Assembly (NCBI RefSeq): GCF_003387475.1
Contig: NZ_QUNO01000012.1
Span: 1 to 64,000, forward strand
Origin: Kutzneria buriramensis
Lineage (GTDB): Bacteria; Actinomycetota; Actinomycetes; Mycobacteriales; Pseudonocardiaceae
Reading direction: 5' to 3'
Length of the DNA: 64,000 nucleotides
Shown: piece after piece, positions 1 through 8,403 of the stretch
Position numbering within the stretch: the first letter of the stretch is position 1
How the letters are laid out: each line of letters begins with the position of its first letter
Program-made: the position numbers and the translations under genes
Notes under the pieces: model-generated
What the model was told of the DNA's origin: nothing
Database searches by the model: none
Seen by the model: only the letters and a program-made list of their open reading frames with translations

Positions 1-43
1 AGGACCTGGACGGAGCGGGCAAGAGGGGGACGTCCGGTCTGCA

Positions 44-90
44 CAACACACCACCTGACTCAGACGGGGTGTTGCAACAACCACCTGACT
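44..90. repeat. Short direct repeat at the window edge
   Basis: The block CAACA followed by CCACCTGACT occurs at 44-60 and again at 75-90, about 31 bases apart, with a one-base length difference between copies. It lies in a non-coding stretch between the window edge and the stop of the first gene. I do not recognise the repeat; it could be a regulator binding array or part of a feature cut by the window edge. Confidence 0.4.
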
Positions 91-94
91 TCAA

Positions 95-110
95 GCGTCC
101 TTCCCTGCAT
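95..110. repeat. Half copy of the dispersed hairpin element
   Basis: The 16 bases GCGTCCTTCCCTGCAT match exactly the right arm end of the hairpins at 31047-31109 and 51546-51602. No left arm is visible here, so this copy cannot fold. It sits just downstream of the stop codon of the minus-strand gene ending at 121, the same kind of position the full copies take. Confidence 0.6.
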
Positions 111-120
111 GCCGGAGTCG

Positions 121-615
121 TCAGGCCGCAGCCGGGGCGGGGCCGTGGTCGGCCGGGCCGCTTCCACCGGTGCCGCCCGAGCCGCCGCTGTCGCTGTCGC
201 CGCCGCCCCCGCCCCCGCCGAGCAGGCCGCTGAGCAGGTGGGACAGCGAGTCGAGCAGGCCGCTGACCAGGCTGCCGACGGAGTCGAGGATGCCGCTGCG
301 CGGCTGCGGGGCGGTCAGCGCGGCGGCGAGCTGGGCCTGCTGCGCCTCGGCGCGGTTCAGGTACATGGCGGTTTCGGGGCTGAGGCTGTCGCGGTCGCTG
401 CCGCCGCGCACGGCGGCGAGCACGGGGCCGAGGTCGGTGACGGCGGCGCGCACGGCGTCGACGTCCTTGGCCTGCCAGGCCGCCGCCAGGCGGTCGCGGC
501 CCTGCTGAACCTGCTGGACCAGCGTCGGGGTGCTGGCCTGGGCGACGCCGCCGGTGACGCCGAGCACGGCGGCGACCAGTGTGGCGGCGATGATCCCGAC
601 AAACGTCTTGGGCAT
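121..615 (-). CDS. Small secreted Gly/Ser-rich protein, unknown function
   Basis: A 164-residue protein of unknown function. It begins with a typical signal peptide (MPKTFVGIIAATLVAAVLGV, predicted cleavage after the Ala-Gln-Ala segment near residue 27). A helical middle part, rich in Gln and Ala (about 35-100), follows. The tail holds a Leu/Ser-rich amphipathic stretch and then an uninterrupted Gly run with Ser/Asp/Gly repeats. The start at 615 was chosen over an upstream in-frame ATG at 651 because the signal peptide begins there and an AGAGG sits just before it. No enzymatic motif is visible. It stands alone, 67 bases after the pabAB stop in the same direction, so co-transcription is possible. 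Export is well supported; role is unknown. Confidence 0.72.
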   Translation of the reverse strand: MPKTFVGIIAATLVAAVLGVTGGVAQASTPTLVQQVQQGRDRLAAAWQAKDVDAVRAAVTDLGPVLAAVRGGSDRDSLSPETAMYLNRAEAQQAQLAAALTAPQPRSGILDSVGSLVSGLLDSLSHLLSGLLGGGGGGGDSDSGGSGGTGGSGPADHGPAPAAA

Positions 616-682
616 CGTTGACCTCTGGGGGTGTCGGAACAGGACGCCCAATAGTTGACCCGCGAAGCACTTTCCGCGCGTT

Positions 683-2608
683 CTAGATCACCCGATCGGG
701 GAACTCCTCCTGGAACAGGCCCAGCAAAGGCGTTGCCTTGACGGCGGTTTCCTCGTACTCACCGTCCGGATCGGACAGTGCGACGACCGCGCCGCCGACG
801 CCGTAGTCGACCCGGCCGGGCGTCACGACGGCGGTGCGGATCACCACGCTGAGGTCGACGGCGCCGCTCAGCGAGAAGTACCCCAGTGCCCCGGAGTACA
901 CGCCGCGAGCGGCGCCCTCCAGCCGGTCGATGATCCGCATGGTGCGGATCTTGGGCGCCCCGGTCATGGATCCGGGCGGGAAAGCAGATCGCACGCAGTC
1001 GACGGGCGAGGCGTCGGGGCGCAGCCGGGCGGTGATCGTCGACACGAGTTGGTGCACGGTCGCATAGCTCTCGACGTCGAACAGCTTCGGCACCCGCACA
1101 CTGCCGACCTCGGCGACCCGGGCCAGGTCGTTGCGCACGAGATCGACGATCATCAGGCTCTCGGAGCGGTCCTTCTCGCTGGTGCGAAGCTCTTCCCGCA
1201 ACTCGGCGTCCCGGCCAGGGGTTGTGCCGCGTGGGCGCGTTCCCTTGATCGGCTTGGACTCGACGACGCCGTGCCGGTCGATGCGCAGAAAGCGTTCCGG
1301 TGACGTGCTGAGCACGTGCAGGTCGCCGAACTTCAGCAGCGCGCCGAACGGCGCGGGGCTGGTATGCCGCAGGAATCGGTAGGCCTGCCAGGGATCGACG
1401 TCGGCGTCGACGGTGATCTTGTTGGTGAGGTTGACCTCGTACGTCTCGCCCTCGACGATCGCCTGCTGGCAGGCGGTGATCGCGTCGAGGTACCGCTCCC
1501 GGTCGTCCCGCAACGAGATGCTCGCCGACCCATGAGCCGCCGGCGGTGCTGTGTCCACATTGGATACAGAATCCAGTATTGACAGGTTCGTGGGATCGAG
1601 GGCGAGCACGTAGGTTGTGTTCTCCTCGTGATCGAACACCACCGCGTGGTCGGCGAACATCATGGCGGCGTCGGGATACGGCGACCGGTGCGCCGCGTCC
1701 CCGCCGCACTCCGACTTCAGCTCGTAGCCGAGATAACCCACCCACCCCAGGGTGAAGTCGAACGGCGCATCTGCGGTCGCCGTGACGGTGTCGAGCTCGT
1801 CGGACAGCCAGTCGAAGAACGGGCCGTCTGCGGCGGTGACGCACCGCGAGGCCGAGCCCATGATCGAGAACCGGTCGATCCCGTTGCTGTCCAACCAGAA
1901 CGCGTAATGGGCGGTCCGGAAAAGCTGATCGAACACGGCTTCCGGCTCGTGCGTGGTCGGCATTCGCCGCACGTGCACGGTGACCGGCTCAGGCTTCGCT
2001 CGTGGGGCGCTGGTGCTGATCACCGGGCGCGAGCGCGTCGGCGTGAGGTCGGTGAAGTTGCGCAGCAGCCGGTGCCCGTGCTCGGTGCGGACGGATTCGG
2101 GGTGGAACTGCACGCCGTACAACGGCTTCGTCCGGTGCTGGAGTCCCATGAGGACACCGTCCGGCGTCCACGCCGTGGCCTCCAACGCATCCGGCAGATC
2201 GGTGACGGTGAGCGAGTGGTACCGCACAGCCCGGAACGGCGACGGCAGCCCGGCGAACAACCCGGTGCCGTCGTGCTCGACGGGCGAGGTCCGCCCGTGC
2301 CGCGGCTCGTCGGCCCGCCGCACCTTCGCGCCGTGCAGGTGCGCGATCGCCTGGTGGCCAAGGCAGACGCCGAGCAGCGGCAGGTCGCAGCGGGCGATCA
2401 GTTCCCGGGCGAACCCCAGGTCGGCGTCGTGCTCCGGTGTGCCGGGGCCGGGCGACACCACGACGTTGTCGAACTCGGCGAGCAGGCCGGGTGCCAGCGC
2501 CGGGTCGTCGTTGCGCAGCACGGTCGGCGCGCACCCGGTGACCTCGGCCAGGTAGTGGGCCAGGTTGTGGGTGAACGAGTCGTAGTTGTCGACCAGCAGC
2601 GTGCGCAC
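683..2608 (-). CDS. pabAB: Aminodeoxychorismate synthase, fused PabA-PabB
   Basis: A 641-residue fusion making 4-amino-4-deoxychorismate from chorismate and glutamine, the first step to p-aminobenzoate and folate. Residues 1-190 are a class I glutamine amidotransferase: the nucleophile is Cys82 in GVCLGHQ, and HPES carries the His-Glu pair. Residues from about 200 on are the chorismate-binding domain, with the PIKGTR motif; its Lys is characteristic of PabB and separates it from anthranilate synthase (PIAGTR). MIVDLVRNDL and PPGSMTGAPK are the other conserved blocks. Start is GTG at 2608. Fused PabAB is common in actinomycetes, both for folate and for antibiotic p-aminobenzoate or p-aminophenylalanine starters. 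No biosynthetic neighbours are visible here, so a folate role is the simpler reading. Confidence 0.93.
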   Translation of the reverse strand: MRTLLVDNYDSFTHNLAHYLAEVTGCAPTVLRNDDPALAPGLLAEFDNVVVSPGPGTPEHDADLGFARELIARCDLPLLGVCLGHQAIAHLHGAKVRRADEPRHGRTSPVEHDGTGLFAGLPSPFRAVRYHSLTVTDLPDALEATAWTPDGVLMGLQHRTKPLYGVQFHPESVRTEHGHRLLRNFTDLTPTRSRPVISTSAPRAKPEPVTVHVRRMPTTHEPEAVFDQLFRTAHYAFWLDSNGIDRFSIMGSASRCVTAADGPFFDWLSDELDTVTATADAPFDFTLGWVGYLGYELKSECGGDAAHRSPYPDAAMMFADHAVVFDHEENTTYVLALDPTNLSILDSVSNVDTAPPAAHGSASISLRDDRERYLDAITACQQAIVEGETYEVNLTNKITVDADVDPWQAYRFLRHTSPAPFGALLKFGDLHVLSTSPERFLRIDRHGVVESKPIKGTRPRGTTPGRDAELREELRTSEKDRSESLMIVDLVRNDLARVAEVGSVRVPKLFDVESYATVHQLVSTITARLRPDASPVDCVRSAFPPGSMTGAPKIRTMRIIDRLEGAARGVYSGALGYFSLSGAVDLSVVIRTAVVTPGRVDYGVGGAVVALSDPDGEYEETAVKATPLLGLFQEEFPDRVI

Positions 2609-2676
2609 GCGGCGACGGTAACCGACGGGACCGGCCCCGGGTACTCGTTGTGCGCCACCGAACGGCGGTTACCCGG

Positions 2677-2784
2677 CGGTCGAATGACCGTTCACCACTT
2701 CGAGCGATCGGGCCACCGCAAAGCGTCAAGGAAATACCCGCCGAAGACTGAACACCACTCACCAATTCGGGGCTGGGGTATACA
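2677..2784 (+). promoter_or_regulatory. Putative mce operon promoter with nested palindrome
   Basis: The 203-base gap between the divergent pabAB and yrbEA genes holds a good -10 hexamer TATACA at 2779-2784, 27 bases before the GTG of yrbEA. Upstream, CGGTC-GAAT-GACCG (2677-2690) is a palindrome, and GAACGG (2660-2665) pairs with CCGTTC (2688-2693) around it. The palindrome is a candidate operator for mce repression; the regulator is not in the window. No convincing -35 is visible. Confidence 0.4.
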
Positions 2785-2811
2785 AGTCGACGGCCTCGGA
2801 AGGGAGGCGCC

Positions 2812-3561
2812 GTGCCGTTGCGCAAACCGGCCGCCGCGATCGGCGGTTTCTACGCCACCTCGCTCGACTCGGTCCGGTTCGCCTTCCGCCGCCCCTTTCA
2901 GACCCGCGAATTCCTCCGCCAGTCCTGGTTCATCGCCGGCGTCTGCCTCGCGCCGACCCTGCTGATGTCCATCCCGTTCTGCGTCATCACCGTGTTCCAG
3001 CTCAACCAGCTGCTGATCGAGCTCGGCGGCGCCGACCTGTCCGGCGCGGGCGCCGGCCTCGGCGTCGTGCGGGAGATCGCGCCGCTGGTCAGCGCCCTGG
3101 TGGTGGCCGGCTCCGGGGCCACCGCGATCTGCGCCGACCTCGGTGCGCGCCGGATCCGCGAGGAGATCGACGCCGTCCGCGCGCTGGGCCTGCACCCCGT
3201 GCACCGCCTGGTGGTGCCGCGCGTGCTGGCCGCCACCGTCGTCGCGCTGTGCCTCAACGGCATGGTGACGCTGGTCGGCCTGCTCGCCGGCTACGTCTTC
3301 TCGGTGTACGTGCAGCACGCCAGCCCGGGCCTGTTCATGGCCAACCTGACGCTGCTCGCCGGGCCGAAGGACTTCGCCGTCAGCGAGTTCAAGAGCGCCG
3401 TGTTCGGGCTGTTGGCCGGCCTGGTCGCGTGCCATCTCGGATTGAACGCCAAGGGCGGTCCGAAAGGCGTCGGCGATGCCGTCAACCAGACCGTGGTGTG
3501 CGGTTTCCTGCTGCTGTTCCTGGCCAACAGCCTCATCACCGCGCTATTCCTGAGGAGCTGA
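2812..3561 (+). CDS. yrbEA: YrbEA / MlaE-type permease of the Mce transporter
   Basis: A 249-residue integral membrane protein, the first of the two permease subunits of a Mce lipid/sterol importer. It has about five hydrophobic segments and the conserved loop EEIDAVRALGLHP followed by LVVPR (about residues 123-145), the MlaE signature that contacts the ATPase. Start GTG at 2812 follows a strong AGGGAGG Shine-Dalgarno. In characterised systems two YrbE subunits form the pore, six Mce proteins form a periplasmic tunnel, and an MceG ATPase powers transport; the ATPase gene is not in this window. It is the first gene of a tightly packed eleven-thousand-base transcription unit reaching 11465. Confidence 0.93.
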   Translation: MPLRKPAAAIGGFYATSLDSVRFAFRRPFQTREFLRQSWFIAGVCLAPTLLMSIPFCVITVFQLNQLLIELGGADLSGAGAGLGVVREIAPLVSALVVAGSGATAICADLGARRIREEIDAVRALGLHPVHRLVVPRVLAATVVALCLNGMVTLVGLLAGYVFSVYVQHASPGLFMANLTLLAGPKDFAVSEFKSAVFGLLAGLVACHLGLNAKGGPKGVGDAVNQTVVCGFLLLFLANSLITALFLRS

Positions 3562-3563
3562 CG

Positions 3564-4352
3564 ATGCTGCGATCGATCGGCCGCCAACTGGAATTCCACG
3601 GCCGCGTGTACGCGGAACTGCCGAGCGCCGCGCGCAAGTACCGGCGGGAGGTGTTCCGCCTGCTCGCCGAGACCAGCATGGGCACCGGCGGGCTCGCCGT
3701 GATCGGCGGCACCGCGGCGGTTGTGGCGTTCATGACAGCGGCCGTCGGCGTCGAGGTCGGCCTCCAGGGCTACGCGGCGCTGTCCGACATCGGCGCGGGA
3801 GCGCTCTCGGGGTTCCTGTCCTCGTACGCCAACACGCGCGAGGCCGCGCCGCTGATCGCCGGCATCGCCCTGACCGCCACCGTCGGCGCCGGCTTCACCG
3901 CGCAGCTCGGGGCGATGCGGGTCAGCGAGGAGATCGACGCCCTGGAGGTGATGGCCATCCCGTCGCTGCCGTTCCTGGTGAGCACCCGGATCGTCGCCGG
4001 GCTGCTGGCCATCGTGCCGCTGTTCGCGCTGGCCGTGCTGACGTCGTTCACCGCCACCAAGCTCGTCGTCACCGTCGGCTTCGGCCAGCCCAGCGGCACC
4101 TACCAGCACTACTTCGACATCTTCCTCAACCCGGCGGACCTGTTCTGGGCGTTCCTCAAGGCGCTCCTGATGTCGGTGGTGGTCATGTCGGTGCACTGCT
4201 ACCACGGCTTCACCGCCCGCGGCGGGCCCGCCGGCGTGGGCATCGCCGTCGGCAAGGCCGTCCGGACGTCGCTGGTCGCGGTGCTGCTGGTGGACATGGC
4301 CGTGGACTTCAGCGTCTTCGGCAGCGCCTCGACCGTGCACATCGCCGGATGA
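3564..4352 (+). CDS. yrbEB: YrbEB / MlaE-type permease of the Mce transporter
   Basis: The second permease subunit, 262 residues, with the MlaE loop EEIDALEVMAIPSLPFLV and several membrane helices. The ATG at 3564 lies two bases after the yrbEA stop and has GAGGAG at 3552-3557 inside the end of that gene. An in-frame reading extends upstream to 3249, but that part only shadows yrbEA. As in Mycobacterium, YrbEA and YrbEB are expected to make a heterodimeric channel. The loop differs from that of YrbEA (no Pro-Arg at its end), as is usual for the B subunit. Confidence 0.93.
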   Translation: MLRSIGRQLEFHGRVYAELPSAARKYRREVFRLLAETSMGTGGLAVIGGTAAVVAFMTAAVGVEVGLQGYAALSDIGAGALSGFLSSYANTREAAPLIAGIALTATVGAGFTAQLGAMRVSEEIDALEVMAIPSLPFLVSTRIVAGLLAIVPLFALAVLTSFTATKLVVTVGFGQPSGTYQHYFDIFLNPADLFWAFLKALLMSVVVMSVHCYHGFTARGGPAGVGIAVGKAVRTSLVAVLLVDMAVDFSVFGSASTVHIAG

Positions 4353-5359
4353 ACCGGCACACGGCGTTGGGAGCCGCGTTCGTCGTCGCCCTGCTGGCGG
4401 CGTCGGCGCTGGTCGCCGCGCAGTTCGAGGGCGCGCTGGACCGGGTCGTGCCGATCACCGTGCGGGCCTCCCGGGCGGGGTTGCTGATGGATCGGGGTGC
4501 GGAGGTCAAGGTCCTCGGCGTCACCGTCGGCACGGTTCGCACCGTTGCTCCCACTGCTGACGGGGCCGAGCTCGGTGTCGGGCTCTTCCCGTCGATGGCG
4601 GACAAGGTGCCGGCAGACGTCACCGCTCAGGTCGTGCCGCTGACGATCTTCGGTGCCAAGTACGTCGAGCTCGTTCGGCCGGCTGCACCGTCGCCGCCGA
4701 TCAGGGCCGGGGCGGTGATCGGCGGCAGCCGGGTCGCCGTCGAGATCAACGAGACGTTCGAGCACCTGCTGGGGCAGTTGAACGCCATCGAGCCGAGCCG
4801 GTTCGACCTGGCGCTGAGCGCCGTCGCCGATGCCCTGCAGGGCAACGGGGACCGGCTCGGCCGGCTCGCCGTCGACCTCGACGGCTACCTCGGCAAGATC
4901 AACCCCAGCCTGCCGGCACTGGCCGACGACCTGGCCAAGGCGCCGCCGGTGCTCGACACGTACGCGGCGGTGACGCCGGACGTGATCCGTATCGGTGACA
5001 ACCTCGGGGCCACCGGCGACACCCTGGCCGCGACGCAGCTGGGCACGTTCCTGTTGTCGCTGACCAAGTTCGGCAACCAGAGTGCGGAGTTCCTCGGGCA
5101 CATCGACCAGCCGCTCGCCGACGCCCTGCAGATCAGCCGTCCGACTGCTGGGCTGCTGGCCGACTACTCGACGATGTTCCCCTGCCTGTTCCAGGGGCTC
5201 GACCTGAACCGACAGTTGTTGAGCCGCGACCAGGACAGCGGCCTGCACGTCGACGTGGCCGTCGGACCTGGCGCGCGGCCGTACCGGTATCCGCAGGACC
5301 TGCCGCAGATCCAGCCCGGCACCGGGCCCAGCTGCCACGGGATGGTGGGGCGCCGGTGA
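4349..5359 (+). CDS. mceA: MceA-type substrate-binding protein
   Basis: A 336-residue Mce family protein: an N-terminal membrane anchor (residues 5-25), the MCE/MlaD beta-barrel domain (about 35-110, with VKVLGVTVGTV and TIFGAKYVEL), then a long alpha-helical needle region with heptad Leu/Ala positions, and a Pro/Gly-rich tail ending in two Cys-containing segments. Its ATG overlaps the yrbEB stop by four bases (ATGA). In mycobacterial Mce1 the six subunits make a hetero-hexamer that shields lipids between the outer layer and the inner-membrane permease. Being first, it is called MceA by order; the substrate (fatty acid, sterol or other) cannot be told from sequence. Confidence 0.9.
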   Translation: MNRHTALGAAFVVALLAASALVAAQFEGALDRVVPITVRASRAGLLMDRGAEVKVLGVTVGTVRTVAPTADGAELGVGLFPSMADKVPADVTAQVVPLTIFGAKYVELVRPAAPSPPIRAGAVIGGSRVAVEINETFEHLLGQLNAIEPSRFDLALSAVADALQGNGDRLGRLAVDLDGYLGKINPSLPALADDLAKAPPVLDTYAAVTPDVIRIGDNLGATGDTLAATQLGTFLLSLTKFGNQSAEFLGHIDQPLADALQISRPTAGLLADYSTMFPCLFQGLDLNRQLLSRDQDSGLHVDVAVGPGARPYRYPQDLPQIQPGTGPSCHGMVGRR

Positions 5360-6330
5360 AGTTCCTCGTCTTCTTACTCGTCAGCATCGCCGCCGCCACG
5401 CTGGTCGGGTTCACGCTGTCCGGCCGCTCACCGGGCGGGCCGTCCGACGAGTACCGGGCGATCTTCGCCGACGTCTCCAATCTCGTCGCCGGCGATGAGG
5501 TTCGGGCCGCCGGCATCCGGGTCGGCACCGTCGAGCGACTGTCCATAACGGACGGAAATCGGGTCGAGGTCGCCTTCTCCGCACAGCGGACCGTCGACCT
5601 GACCACCGGCACGCATGTGGCCGTGAAGTACAAGAACCTGGTCGGCGACCGGTTCCTGGAGCTGACCGCCGGCGACGGCCCCAGGCTGCCGCCGGACGGC
5701 ACGATCCCGGTCGGCCAGACCGCGCCGGCGCTCGACCTGGACGCGTTGTTCAACGGCTTCAAGCCGCTGCTCGCCGCGCTGTCGCCGGACCAGGTCAACA
5801 CCGTGTCCGGCGAGCTGGTGACCGTGTTGCAGGGCGAAGGTGGCACCCTCGACGCGTTGCTGGCCTCGCTGGCGTCGGTCACGTCCACACTGGCCGACCG
5901 GGACCAGGTCATCGGCGACGTGATCACCAACCTGAACTCCGCGCTGGGCAGGGTGAACACCGGCGAGCTCGGCCAGCTGATCACGCAGTTGCAGCAGCTG
6001 GTGAGAGGTCTCGACGCGGACCGGGACCAGATCGGCGACGCCGTCACGCACATCGACGCGCTGACCGGCCAGACGGCCGCGCTGCTCGACGTGATCCGGC
6101 CGCCGCTGCACGACGACATCGGCCGGCTCGGCCGGTTGGCGAACACGGTGAACGCCAACAAGGACAGCCTGACCGCCGCGCTCGCCGCGCTACCGGACGC
6201 CTACCAGCGGCTGAGCCGGGGAGCCGCCTGGGGCGGCTACATCAACGTCTACCTGTGCGGTCTCGGCGTCAAGCTCGCGGACCCGATCGCCCTGCGCAGC
6301 GGAATCGCCCGCTGCCTGCCGACGAAGTGA
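5356..6330 (+). CDS. mceB: MceB-type substrate-binding protein
   Basis: A 324-residue Mce protein with an N-terminal anchor (residues 3-20), the MCE domain (about 30-115; GDEVRAAGIRVGTV, VKYKNLVGDRFLEL) and a helical tail. The last 40 residues hold the GGYINVYLCGLG element seen at the end of MceB proteins. GTG start overlaps the mceA stop (GTGA). Codon 7 is TTA (5374-5376), a very rare codon in this kind of genome and one that depends on the bldA tRNA in Streptomyces; whether it has a regulatory meaning here is unknown. Confidence 0.9.
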   Translation: MKFLVFLLVSIAAATLVGFTLSGRSPGGPSDEYRAIFADVSNLVAGDEVRAAGIRVGTVERLSITDGNRVEVAFSAQRTVDLTTGTHVAVKYKNLVGDRFLELTAGDGPRLPPDGTIPVGQTAPALDLDALFNGFKPLLAALSPDQVNTVSGELVTVLQGEGGTLDALLASLASVTSTLADRDQVIGDVITNLNSALGRVNTGELGQLITQLQQLVRGLDADRDQIGDAVTHIDALTGQTAALLDVIRPPLHDDIGRLGRLANTVNANKDSLTAALAALPDAYQRLSRGAAWGGYINVYLCGLGVKLADPIALRSGIARCLPTK

Positions 6331-6337
6331 GGACGGC

Positions 6338-7318
6338 GTGACAAGAACCTTCGCCGAACGAGATCCGGTCAAGGTGGGCGTGGTCGGGACCGCCGTGCTG
6401 GTGGCGATCGTGGTCGGCGCGTTCCTCGTGCCGGCGATCGGGGGCCGTCGGTTCGTCGCCGAGTTCGCCGAGGTGGGCGGCCTCGGCGGTGGCGATCCGG
6501 TGGTGGTGTCCGGCCTTCGGGTCGGGGCCGTCGACGGCGTTGCGCTGCAAGGCGATCGCGTCGATGTCACCTTCTCGGTGACGGATCCGAAGATCCAGCT
6601 CGGCGACAGCACGCGTGCCGCGATCAAGGCCGAGACCGCCCTGGGGCGCAAGGAACTCGCGCTGACCCCGGCCGGCGGCGGCGAGCTGCACCGCATCCCG
6701 CTGTCCCGGACGACCGTGCCCTACGACGTCACCGATGCGTTGTCGGACGTGACCACCCAAGTGTCAGAACTGGACACCGACAAGGTTTCCGGCGCGCTGG
6801 ACACCCTGTCGACCACGTTCCAGGACACGTCGCCGCAGGTGAAGTCCGTGCTGGACGGCCTGAGTCGGCTGTCGGAGACCGTTAACTCGCGGGACGCGGC
6901 GCTGCGGGAGCTTCTGGTGCACGCCGACGACGTCAGCGGCGTGTTGGCCCAGCGCGACGGCGAGCTGGTGAAGATCTTCGCGCAGGGCTCGTCGCTGCTG
7001 GCCACACTGAACCAGCGCAGCGCGGCCATCCAGTCCCTGCTGACCAACTCCGTCGCCGTGTCCGACGAGCTGAGCGGCCTGGTGCAGGACAACAAGGCGC
7101 AGCTGGATCCGTCGTTGAAGCAGTTGGACGACTTGCTCACTGTGCTCCAGCAGAACCGCGACCACCTGAACCAGGTGCTCGACCGGTCCGGGCCGCTGGT
7201 CCGTGAACTGGGTGAGGCCGTCGGGTCCGGGCCGTTCGTGGACACCCAGGTCGGCAACCTCGTGCCCACCAACCTGGTGCCGCTGCTGCCCGAACTGCTG
7301 GCCAGGGGAGGAAAGTGA
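6338..7318 (+). CDS. mceC: MceC-type substrate-binding protein
   Basis: A 326-residue Mce family subunit: short cytoplasmic N-terminus (TRTFAERDPVKVG), one membrane anchor (about 13-32), the MCE domain (about 36-115; GDPVVVSGLRVGAV, ALGRKELALT) and a long helical region with repeated Gln/Leu/Asp heptads (about 120-300). GTG start at 6338 lies seven bases after the mceB stop, with GAGGACGGC just upstream. The helical region is predicted to form the coiled-coil needle of the hexameric tunnel. No catalytic residues are expected in this family. Confidence 0.9.
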   Translation: MTRTFAERDPVKVGVVGTAVLVAIVVGAFLVPAIGGRRFVAEFAEVGGLGGGDPVVVSGLRVGAVDGVALQGDRVDVTFSVTDPKIQLGDSTRAAIKAETALGRKELALTPAGGGELHRIPLSRTTVPYDVTDALSDVTTQVSELDTDKVSGALDTLSTTFQDTSPQVKSVLDGLSRLSETVNSRDAALRELLVHADDVSGVLAQRDGELVKIFAQGSSLLATLNQRSAAIQSLLTNSVAVSDELSGLVQDNKAQLDPSLKQLDDLLTVLQQNRDHLNQVLDRSGPLVRELGEAVGSGPFVDTQVGNLVPTNLVPLLPELLARGGK

Positions 7319-8403
7319 ACCTGCACCGGCTGACCGTCGCCGCCGTTGTCCTGGCCCTGCTGGCCTCGACGGCGTACGTGGTGCTGAACCCGGGCGGTCG
7401 GCGCACCGCCACGCTGGAATTCGCGCGCGCCGTCAACCTGCATCCCGGCGACGACGTGCGGGTGCTGGGGGTGCGGATCGGTGAGGTCACGTCGGTGCGC
7501 CCGGACGGTGATCACGTCGCCGTCGGCATCGGGTACGACCGGGCGGTTCCCCTTGGCGCGAAGGCGGTCATCGTCACGCCGAGCGTGATCAGCGGGCGAT
7601 TCGTGCAGCTCACGCCGGCGTACACGAGCGGGCCGGAGCTGCCCGACGGCGCAACGATTCCTGCTGGCCGTACCGCGGTGCCGGTGGAGTGGGACCAGCT
7701 CAAGGACCAGCTGACCCGACTGTCCACCGCGCTGGCCAAGAACGGCTCGCTGCCGAAGGCGATCGACACCGCCGCGGCGAACCTGCAAGGCAACGGCGGC
7801 TCCATCCGTCAGACGATTTCCGACCTCGCCAAGGCGACCGGCACGCTTGCCGCTGGCAGCCACGACCTGTTCGCCACCGTCAACAACCTCCAGGTGTTGG
7901 TCACCGCGCTGAACGGTGCCGACGCTCAGATCCGCGAGTTCAGCGGTCAGCTGGCGGCGATCGCGAAGCTGTTGGACGACAACAAGGCCCAGCTGGCGGC
8001 CGCGCTGACCGCGCTCGATCGCGCCACCGCCGAGGTCGCCGACTTCGTCGCGCACAACCGGGACCGGCTCGGCGCCACCGTCGGGCAGCTCGCCGACGTC
8101 ACGAAGATCATCGCCGACGAGCGGGCCCAACTGGCCGAGATCCTGCACCAGGCGCCGACCACCTTGACCGACGTCCTGGCCGTGTTCGACCCGGGCACCG
8201 GCCGGCTCCAGGCCCGGCTCGCGATCAACAACACCCAGGACCTCGCCGGCTTCACCTGCGCCACCCTGTTCTCCCTGGGCGGCACCCCCGACCAGTGCCG
8301 GCAGACGCTGGATCCGTTGCTGCACATGCTGAACATGCCCACGGTCCCGATCGCGCTGAATCCGCCGAACCTGCCCACGCTGCTGCTCGGCGGTGGCCGA
8401 TGA
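7315..8403 (+). CDS. mceD: MceD-type substrate-binding protein
   Basis: A 362-residue Mce subunit with an N-terminal anchor (about 2-20), the MCE domain (about 28-115; GDDVRVLGVRIGEV, SVISGRFVQLTP) and an extended helical part. The C-terminal 60 residues carry two Cys (FTCATLF and PDQCRQ), as in other MceD proteins, and a Pro/Leu-rich end. The GTG start overlaps the mceC stop by four bases, implying coupled translation. A role as one of the six tunnel-forming subunits is inferred from family and gene order. Confidence 0.9.
   Translation: MNLHRLTVAAVVLALLASTAYVVLNPGGRRTATLEFARAVNLHPGDDVRVLGVRIGEVTSVRPDGDHVAVGIGYDRAVPLGAKAVIVTPSVISGRFVQLTPAYTSGPELPDGATIPAGRTAVPVEWDQLKDQLTRLSTALAKNGSLPKAIDTAAANLQGNGGSIRQTISDLAKATGTLAAGSHDLFATVNNLQVLVTALNGADAQIREFSGQLAAIAKLLDDNKAQLAAALTALDRATAEVADFVAHNRDRLGATVGQLADVTKIIADERAQLAEILHQAPTTLTDVLAVFDPGTGRLQARLAINNTQDLAGFTCATLFSLGGTPDQCRQTLDPLLHMLNMPTVPIALNPPNLPTLLLGGGR

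Noticed and set aside
683-2608. pabAB as the start of an antibiotic cluster using p-aminobenzoate
   Set aside because: No polyketide, peptide synthetase or tailoring genes are adjacent; folate synthesis explains it.
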